Origin: Acidobacteriota bacterium
Lineage (GTDB): Bacteria; Acidobacteriota; Terriglobia; Bryobacterales; Bryobacteraceae
Assembly (NCBI GenBank): GCA_018268875.1
Contig: JAFDVT010000150.1
Location: forward strand, 1 to 10,774
Direction: 5' to 3'
DNA length: 10,774 bases
Position numbers and translations under genes: made by a program. The notes beneath the pieces were generated by a model that saw only the letters and a list, made by a program, of their open reading frames with translations, was not told the DNA's origin and searched no databases. Within the stretch, counting starts at the first letter, position 1. Each line of letters starts with the position of its first letter. This document shows positions 4,898 through 10,774 of this stretch, piece after piece.

Positions 4898-6403
4898 GTG
4901 GATCAGGCTCCCGTTTGGTATCGCCGCGGCTTTTTTGCGATTTGCGCCGTCGCCGCGTTCGTCATCGCCGCGCACATCGCCCTGGCGTTCTGGGCTCGCA
5001 ATGAAATCGCCGCCGCCGAGTCGATTATCGCGCTGCATTCGATGATGCTCGCCCAAAGCGGCGGCCTGTACTATTCGAACCAGGCCTACCCGTACACGGT
5101 GACGCCGTACATGCCGGTGTTCTACCTGCTGGAAGCCGCGCTGTTCCGCACGGGCATCCCCATCTTCCTGGCCGGACGCCTGTTGAGCATCGCCGCCCTG
5201 TTCGGGATCCTGTACCTCACCTGGAAGATCGTCCTGCTCTACACACGGGACCGCTGGTGCGCGGGCACCGCCGTGGTTCTGTGCGCCTGCACGACCGTCG
5301 TGCCCGGATGGGGAACCATCGGCCGCGTCGACATGCTGGCCGTGTGCTTCTCGATCGCGGCGTTTTACTTTTATGCGCGTTACACCGTGGCCGAACCGGC
5401 GGCGGCAAAGAACCTCGCCTGGTCGGCGGTATTCGCCTTTGCCTCGCTAATGACCAAGCAGACGCTGGTAGCCGCGCCGGCCGCGATCTGCCTGCTGCTG
5501 TTCTTCCGCAAAGACACCCGCGTGCGAGCCATTCAGTACGCCGTTGCCGTGGCCGGTGGAGCCGCGCTGGTGACGTTCGGGACGGATTGGCTGCTGCACG
5601 GCCGCTTCCTGTTCAACACCGTCTTTGCGAACGTCAATCCGTTTGCCGCCGAAAAGCTGCAGCAGCACGCCGAGTTCTATTTCATCTCGCTCGGGCAACT
5701 GCTGGTGGTGATCTTCGCGGGACTTTCGAAAGCCATCCGGGGTCATTTTCGCGACCCGCTGGTGTACCTGGGGATCTCGTTCGCGGTGCTCGCCGCCACG
5801 GCCGGCAAGATCGGTTCCGACACGAATTACCACATCGAATCCGCCGTACTGATCGCGATTTGCACGGCCATTTCGCTACATCTGCTGGCGTTTCACTCGC
5901 ACGTCTTCCGCGGCAGCAAAGCGTGGATCACGCTGTTGCAACTGCCCTTGCTGATCCATGTGGTGAACAACGTCCGCATCATGATCCCGTTCTTTCAATC
6001 GCGGGTCGTGCAGGAATTTGAGATGGACGACTACGCCCGCCGCCTCAAGCCGTATTATGCAAGCGGGGACCGTCCGGTGATCGCGATGGACTTCAACTCG
6101 CTGATCCGTTCCCGGGGCAAGCTCGATGTCGAACCGTTGATTTACACGATCCTGGTGAACGCCGGCCGCATCGATCCGGAACCGATGCGCAAGGACATCG
6201 AAGCAGGCGCCATCCCGGTGATCATGCTGCACCAGGACCTGGCCAAGCCGAACCTGACGGACCCGGAAATCCCTTCCCTGCCCGCGCCGTTGCTGGCCGC
6301 CATGCGCAACCGTTATGAATATGCCGGGTTCGTCCCGGGACCGTATTTCGGCGGCGTGTACGTCTACCGTCCGGCAAACGCACACACCGCCGTTAAGCGC
6401 TAA
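4898..6403 (+). CDS. GT39/ArnT-like membrane glycosyltransferase
   Basis: This 501-residue protein has about 9-10 hydrophobic segments. The first (residues 12-32) is followed by a periplasmic-type loop, ARNEIAAAESIIALHSMMLAQSGGLYYS (33-60), with an acidic residue where GT-C enzymes carry their catalytic acid, and then YPYTVTPYMPVFYLLEA (64-80), the usual aromatic-Pro segment. Other family-like pieces are GRVDMLAV (142-149), LMTKQTLVAAP (184-194) and GSDTNYHIES (306-315). The last 130 residues or so are soluble (RPVIAMDFNSLIRSRG...). Enzymes of this fold move a sugar from a polyprenyl-phosphate donor to an acceptor at the outer face of the inner membrane; donor and acceptor here are unknown. 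The start is GTG at 4898; no upstream ATG, GTG or TTG is in frame for at least ten codons, and the choice places the first membrane segment normally. The stop overlaps the convergent giant gene. Confidence 0.75.
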   Translation: MDQAPVWYRRGFFAICAVAAFVIAAHIALAFWARNEIAAAESIIALHSMMLAQSGGLYYSNQAYPYTVTPYMPVFYLLEAALFRTGIPIFLAGRLLSIAALFGILYLTWKIVLLYTRDRWCAGTAVVLCACTTVVPGWGTIGRVDMLAVCFSIAAFYFYARYTVAEPAAAKNLAWSAVFAFASLMTKQTLVAAPAAICLLLFFRKDTRVRAIQYAVAVAGGAALVTFGTDWLLHGRFLFNTVFANVNPFAAEKLQQHAEFYFISLGQLLVVIFAGLSKAIRGHFRDPLVYLGISFAVLAATAGKIGSDTNYHIESAVLIAICTAISLHLLAFHSHVFRGSKAWITLLQLPLLIHVVNNVRIMIPFFQSRVVQEFEMDDYARRLKPYYASGDRPVIAMDFNSLIRSRGKLDVEPLIYTILVNAGRIDPEPMRKDIEAGAIPVIMLHQDLAKPNLTDPEIPSLPAPLLAAMRNRYEYAGFVPGPYFGGVYVYRPANAHTAVKR

Positions 6404-7116
6404 CGTCCGCCCGTGACCGTCGTGGAGTTGCCCACCGAATTGGTGAGCACCACCGACACCGACGTGACCGAAGCGGCATCGCCGCCCGAAACCGTAAACG
6501 GCATCACGAACCGGAAGGTGCCGCCGTTGTCCTGGCCCGACTGGCTCTGGAAGTACTGCTGGAACAGCGTCGCAACATCCACCGTAAGCGTCGTGCCTTC
6601 GAGAATCGAAGAACTCGCCGAGAACGTGTAGGCGATGCGGCTGAGGTCGCGCGGCGAGGATATGCCGTTCAACTCCACCTGGAACCCGCCGCTGGTGTTG
6701 GTGATCTTCACCGTCCCGGCGACGACTACCGGCACCGAGCGGTCCACCGTGATGTTGCGAGTGGGCGAGGGATTCGGGAGCAGGTTCTGCCCGCCGCCGT
6801 TCAACGCCGTAATCGTCACCACGATCGTGCCCGCCACCGTACCCGGCGAGAACGAGCCGTCGGTGGGGATCACCGCGGCCGAAGAACCTGCCGGAATCGT
6901 GAAGTTGATCGTCTTGGTGTTGCTGCCCTGGAACAACAGCGCCGGATCGACATAGCCGGCCGGAGCGTTGTTCGAATTGTTCACGAAGGTAATCGTCAGC
7001 GTACCCGTCAGGGCCACCGGCGCGGGACTTTCGAGCACAACCTGCACGCGCCCGTTGCCCGCCGGCGTAATCACCGCGGGAACGTTCAGCGACAGCGGAG
7101 GCACCGGGATCGGATT
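6400..7116 (-). other. C-terminal region of the giant protein (two beta-rich modules)
   Basis: These 238 residues differ from the IPT repeats. The first half runs from NPIPVPPLSLNVPAVITP and has a DPALLFQGSNT segment, FTIPAGSSAAVIP and GTVAGTIVVTITA. The second half begins PVVVAGTVKITN and has GFQVELNGISSPRDLSRIAYTF, a Phe/Tyr-rich helix-like piece (VATLFQQYFQSQSG), then FRFVMPFTV and SVSVVLTNSVGNS. I recall similar paired modules at the ends of large secreted Acidobacteriota proteins, where they may act in sorting or anchoring, but this is recollection and inference only. Confidence 0.5.
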
Positions 7117-10100
7117 GTCCACGCGGACGTTGAGGCTGTTGGACACGTTGCCGTTGGCATTGCGCACGGCCACCGGCACCGTACCCGCCGCCGACAACAA
7201 GGCCGGAGGTACGACAGCCGTCAACGAGGTGGCGCTGTTGAACGTCGTCGCCAGTTCGTTGCCGCCCAGCAGGACCACAGCTCCGTTGGCAAAGCCGACG
7301 CCGCCGACGCCAATCGTCTGATTGGTGGTGCCGCCGCGAACAAGCGTCGCCGGGTTCACCGAGGTGATCGAGAAGTCGCCCGCAATCACGAACTGCACCG
7401 TGTTCGACGGGATGTCGCCGGGGTTCACCACGCGAATCGTGGCGTTGCCAGCGGTTGCCAGAGCCGAAGCCGGAACCACCGCCGTCAACGACGTCGCGCT
7501 GCCGAACGAGGTCTCAATCCCGTTGCCGTTGAACTGCACCGACGATCCGTTGACGAAGCCCGTCCCCGTAATCGCCAGCGTCACCGGGACGCTCGAACCC
7601 GCGTTGATCGAACCGGGCACGACTCGCGTAATCGCCGGTGTGGGAGCGGTTACCGCAAAATTCGCGGCGTTCGATTGGACATTGCCCGGGTTGACCACCC
7701 GCACGCTCAGCGTACCGACCGCGTTGGTGAAGTTGGCGGGGATCACGGCTTCGAGCGCGCTCGAACTGCCGAACGACGTCTGCACGCCGTTGCCGTTTAC
7801 CTGCACGATGGAGCCACTGACGTAGCCGCCACCGGTGACCGCCACGGTGACCTCGCCGCTACCGGCGACGATCGTGTTGGGGTTGAGACGGGTGATGGTC
7901 GGGACGTTGGATTCCACGACAAACTGGACGGCGTTGGACCGCGCGCCGTCGGGATTGGCCACCGTCACTTGGATCGTACCGGCGTTCAAGATCGCCGATG
8001 CCGGGATCTGCGCGGTCAGCGAGGTCGCGCTGCCGAAGCTGGTGGTGACCGGGGTCGAACCGAAGGACACCGAAGCGCCCGAGATAAAGCCCGTGCCCGT
8101 CAGCGTCAGCGGGAACGCCGCGCCGCCGGCCGTGGCACGGCTCGGATCGAGCGACGTCAAGGTCAGGTTCACGACGCGGAAATCCAGCGAGTTTGACGCG
8201 TCACCTTGCGGGTTCGACACCGTTACCGGCACCGTCCGCGCGGTACGCAGAAGAGCATCCGTTACCGGCGCCGAAAGCTGCGATCCGCTGACAAACGTCG
8301 CCGAAAGGTCGGTGTCCCCGAAGTGAATCACCGCGCCGGGCAGGAAGTTGCGGCCCAGCACGATCAACGTAAAGCCGCGCGCGCCGGCGGTAATCGCATT
8401 CGGATTCAGGAACGTCAGTTCGGGCTTGGCGCCCACTTCAAAGTTCACCGAATTCGAGCTCTGCCCACCGATGCTCACCGAGATCGGGAACGTACCCGCG
8501 ATGCGCAGCAGATCCGCGGGGATGATGGCCCGCAACTGGGAGCCGCTGATAAACGTGGTCTGCAATTCCTGGGACGCAAAACGGGCCACCGCCGAACTGG
8601 TGAAGCCTTCGCCGCTGATCGTCACTTGCGTAGCCGAGCTGTTTAACGGGATCGTGTTCGGCGTCACCGACGTCACCGTCAAGCGGCCGCCTACCGCGAA
8701 GGACACCTTGTTCGATTCGGTGCCTCCGGGATTGGCCACGAACACTTCGAACGTATTCGGCGCAGCCAGCGCGGAATCGGAAACCAGCGCCGTCAACTGC
8801 GTGGAACTCACGAACGTGGTCAGCAGCCCCAGGCCGCCCAGGCGCACCACCGACTCCGGCACAAAGCCTTCGCCGGTAACCGTCATGGTGAGCGTGGAAG
8901 CGCCCGCCGCCGCGGCCGCCGGCGTGATGCCGGTGATCCGAAGCACGGGAAGAATCGTGAAGGTCTGCGGACCGGACATGCGCGCATCCGGCAATTGCAC
9001 GCGAACTTCGACGTTGCCCGGCGCACCCAGCAATCCCGAAGGAACCGGCGCCTGCAGCGTGGTCGCGTTCACGAACGTCGTATTCAGATTCACGCCGTTG
9101 AACCGGATGATCGCGCCTTGCACGAAGCCTTGGCCGGTCGCCGTCAGCGCGAACGAAATGCCTCCGGAATTGGCGCGCGAGGGGCTGAGCGAGGTCAGCC
9201 GCACCGGCGTCAGGATCGTGAAGTCCAGGCGGTTCGAATCACGCGGCACTTCACCGGTGATGCGCAGGAACACCTGTACGACGCCCGGCGTTGCCAATTG
9301 GCTGGCCGGAATGCTCGCCGTTAACGAAGTCGGGCTGTTCACGGTCACGCCGATCTGCGTCCCGTTGAACATGATCGACATACCTTGCACAAAGCCGTTG
9401 CCGGTGATGGAAACGGGCAGGTTGCCCGATCCCGCTTCGATGCGGTCCGGCGTTATCGACGTCAGGGTGAGTTGCGAATTGAAGCTAAAGTTCAGCGAGT
9501 TGGAATTCGACGTCCCGTCGGTGATCGAAACCGGCGCGCCCGTGCCGCCGCTGGCGATCAGGTTGGCGGGAATCGTCGCGGTAATCGTGTTGCCGCTCAC
9601 CGTTCCGCCGCTCACCGTCGTGCCGTTAAACACGATCGAAGCGCCTTGGGCAATGGGACTCGTCGCGGTCACCGTCAGCGGGAAGGCCGCGCCGCCCTGA
9701 ATCGCGCCCGAGGGGCTGAGCGAACTCAAAACGTAGTCGACGACAAAGTTCAGGTTGTTGGAGTTGGTGCCCACAGCGTTGCGCACGCGCACGGGTTTGG
9801 CCCCGGTGGTGGCAATGAGGTTGGCGGGAACGGTAACCGCGACCTGCGAGGCGGAGATGCTCGAAGGCGTCAGCGTCGTACCGTTAAAGTCCACCACGCT
9901 GCCCGCCTGGAAGCCGTTGCCGTTGATCGTCAGCGGCAGCGCGCCGCCGCCGACACCCACTCGTGCCGGGCTCAAGCTCGTCACGGTCAGCGGGCCGAAG
10001 ACGGTGAAGTTCACCGCGTTGGAAACACTGCCCACCTGTGGCAGATCCCGCGCAGCCTGCGGCACCCCCTTGACGGCGGTCATGATCTGGGCGGACAGGT

Positions 10101-10774
10101 CCACCGTCACCGGAAAGACGCCGGGAGTAGCCAGCAGCGACGCGGGCACGGTGACCACAATCTGGTTCGCCGATTCGGTCGTGGGCGTCAGCACTGTGGC
10201 GCCGAACCGCACCATCGCGGCGAAATAAAACTGCAATTGCGACAGGTTCGTACCGGTGATGGTCAGCACCGTGTCGCCCGTCCCCGCTTGTACGCCGGTC
10301 GGTGTGATCGACGTGATGGCGGGTGAGGGCAGAATGGTTTGCGTCAGCGAATTGGACGATGTCGAGCCGCTCACTACCTGTACGCTGGCGTTGCCCGTGG
10401 TGACGATCAGATTGGCCGGCACCTGCACATAAATCGTATAGGCATCGGCGCTCGTCGGCGTCAGGGAAACCGGGGCACCGCCGGGCGGCGTGTAGCGCAC
10501 CGTCGGCGCACCCCCAACGTTCAGATTGCTGCCGTAAAGGTACAGCGTAAACGAACCGCCTCCGGCAAAGACCTGGCCGGGGCTGAGGTAGGAAACCGAC
10601 GGCAGGTCCAGGATGGTGAACGTCTGCGCGGCGGTGGTAGACCCACCGGTGGTGACCGTGACGGTCGCCGTGCCGGCCGTGGTCAACAGGTTGGCGGGAA
10701 TCGTGGCGGTGATGGAGGTCGGGGTGGCGTTTGAAACGGTCAACGACGCGGAACCCGTCGGACCGACCCAGGCA
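6400..10774 (-). CDS. Giant secreted IPT/TIG-repeat protein, 5' partial
   Basis: About 1,457 residues are visible and the frame runs off the right edge, so the N terminus, signal peptide and any catalytic or beta-propeller domain are missing. The residues just inside the edge (AWVGPTGSASLTVSNATPTSITATIPANLL, split here by position 10743) already belong to a repeat. Thirteen complete and one partial Ig-like IPT/TIG repeats of about 86-93 residues follow (7117-10774), each with an ITSITP-type opening, a TGxGF turn, a VxFNG strand, a TSLTAxVPA segment and a closing SNxxxFxV. They end in a 238-residue C-terminal region (6400-7116) without repeats. Such arrays occur in large extracellular or surface-bound proteins and usually serve as spacers or binding modules; the target is unknown. 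Cysteine is absent from the visible protein. I see no LPXTG, PEP-CTERM or type IX sorting tail. The stop TAG overlaps the stop of the convergent glycosyltransferase gene. Confidence 0.85.
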   Translation of the reverse strand, partial: AWVGPTGSASLTVSNATPTSITATIPANLLTTAGTATVTVTTGGSTTAAQTFTILDLPSVSYLSPGQVFAGGGSFTLYLYGSNLNVGGAPTVRYTPPGGAPVSLTPTSADAYTIYVQVPANLIVTTGNASVQVVSGSTSSNSLTQTILPSPAITSITPTGVQAGTGDTVLTITGTNLSQLQFYFAAMVRFGATVLTPTTESANQIVVTVPASLLATPGVFPVTVDLSAQIMTAVKGVPQAARDLPQVGSVSNAVNFTVFGPLTVTSLSPARVGVGGGALPLTINGNGFQAGSVVDFNGTTLTPSSISASQVAVTVPANLIATTGAKPVRVRNAVGTNSNNLNFVVDYVLSSLSPSGAIQGGAAFPLTVTATSPIAQGASIVFNGTTVSGGTVSGNTITATIPANLIASGGTGAPVSITDGTSNSNSLNFSFNSQLTLTSITPDRIEAGSGNLPVSITGNGFVQGMSIMFNGTQIGVTVNSPTSLTASIPASQLATPGVVQVFLRITGEVPRDSNRLDFTILTPVRLTSLSPSRANSGGISFALTATGQGFVQGAIIRFNGVNLNTTFVNATTLQAPVPSGLLGAPGNVEVRVQLPDARMSGPQTFTILPVLRITGITPAAAAAGASTLTMTVTGEGFVPESVVRLGGLGLLTTFVSSTQLTALVSDSALAAPNTFEVFVANPGGTESNKVSFAVGGRLTVTSVTPNTIPLNSSATQVTISGEGFTSSAVARFASQELQTTFISGSQLRAIIPADLLRIAGTFPISVSIGGQSSNSVNFEVGAKPELTFLNPNAITAGARGFTLIVLGRNFLPGAVIHFGDTDLSATFVSGSQLSAPVTDALLRTARTVPVTVSNPQGDASNSLDFRVVNLTLTSLDPSRATAGGAAFPLTLTGTGFISGASVSFGSTPVTTSFGSATSLTAQIPASAILNAGTIQVTVANPDGARSNAVQFVVESNVPTITRLNPNTIVAGSGEVTVAVTGGGYVSGSIVQVNGNGVQTSFGSSSALEAVIPANFTNAVGTLSVRVVNPGNVQSNAANFAVTAPTPAITRVVPGSINAGSSVPVTLAITGTGFVNGSSVQFNGNGIETSFGSATSLTAVVPASALATAGNATIRVVNPGDIPSNTVQFVIAGDFSITSVNPATLVRGGTTNQTIGVGGVGFANGAVVLLGGNELATTFNSATSLTAVVPPALLSAAGTVPVAVRNANGNVSNSLNVRVDNPIPVPPLSLNVPAVITPAGNGRVQVVLESPAPVALTGTLTITFVNNSNNAPAGYVDPALLFQGSNTKTINFTIPAGSSAAVIPTDGSFSPGTVAGTIVVTITALNGGGQNLLPNPSPTRNITVDRSVPVVVAGTVKITNTSGGFQVELNGISSPRDLSRIAYTFSASSSILEGTTLTVDVATLFQQYFQSQSGQDNGGTFRFVMPFTVSGGDAASVTSVSVVLTNSVGNSTTVTGGR
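7117..10774 (-). repeat. Tandem array of 14 IPT/TIG-coding units
   Basis: Units in order of translation (plus-strand coordinates): 10774-10612 (partial), 10611-10333, 10332-10000, 9999-9739, 9738-9478, 9477-9211, 9210-8950, 8949-8689, 8688-8431, 8430-8170, 8169-7912, 7911-7648, 7647-7381, 7380-7117. Most are 258-267 bp; the second (279 bp) and third (333 bp) are longer. Units ending at 7912, 7648 and 7381 are the most alike (TSFGS...SLTA...PA and VxNPG blocks shared), suggesting the most recent duplications lie near the C-terminal end of the array. Boundaries are placed by the repeated ITSITP-type opening and are good to a few residues. Confidence 0.85.

Noticed and set aside
8348..9700. Plus-strand open frame of 450 codons and other plus-strand frames over 6413-10734
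   Set aside because: They mirror the IPT array on the other strand and their apparent repeats are explained by it; no start signals or known domains.
10741..10743. TTG as the start codon of the giant protein
   Set aside because: The frame stays open to the window edge and the residues before the TTG continue the same repeat, so the gene is simply cut by the window.
7117..10774. CRISPR or satellite DNA as explanation of the periodic signal
   Set aside because: The period is about 260 bp, units diverge at the DNA level, and the frame is kept throughout, so this is a protein repeat.

Overview
The window is GC-rich, with genes for lipid A synthesis, a Tad-pilus-type ATPase and several Sec-exported proteins, which points to a Gram-negative bacterium. 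The very long secreted IPT/TIG-repeat protein with an unusual C-terminal module, and the small exported proteins, resemble what I know from Acidobacteriota (Bryobacterales/Solibacter type). This placement is inference, since no rRNA or other marker gene is present.

Layout, left to right. (1) 1-1064, plus strand: the 3' end of lpxA, then lpxI only 4 nt downstream, a piece of a lipid A operon. (2) 1065-1242: a convergent intergenic gap with nested inverted repeats. (3) 1243-3891, minus strand: a secreted protein with a probable heparinase II/III-like fold (upstream in transcription), then a CpaE/TadZ-like MinD-family ATPase. (4) 3892-4484: about 590 bp with no credible protein gene but dense RNA structure. 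An extended -10 promoter leads into a rod-like imperfect hairpin of about 160 nt ending in a T-run, which I interpret as a 6S-like RNA. Two further strong hairpins follow, the last one shaped like an intrinsic terminator just before the next gene. (5) 4485-6403, plus strand: a small exported beta-rich protein and a multi-pass GT39/ArnT-like glycosyltransferase. (6) 6400-10774, minus strand: the 3' part of a giant secreted protein with 14 visible IPT/TIG repeats and a distinct C-terminal region of about 238 residues. Its 5' end lies outside the window, and its stop codon overlaps the glycosyltransferase stop codon tail to tail.

The genes do not form one pathway. LpxA and LpxI act in sequence (LpxA, then LpxC and LpxD elsewhere, then LpxI) in lipid A synthesis. 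The remaining genes share an envelope or surface theme: pilus assembly, exported enzyme-like protein, lipid-linked sugar transfer and large surface protein. The part most worth a second look is the non-coding region 3996-4450. I see no CRISPR array, transposase, tRNA or rRNA.
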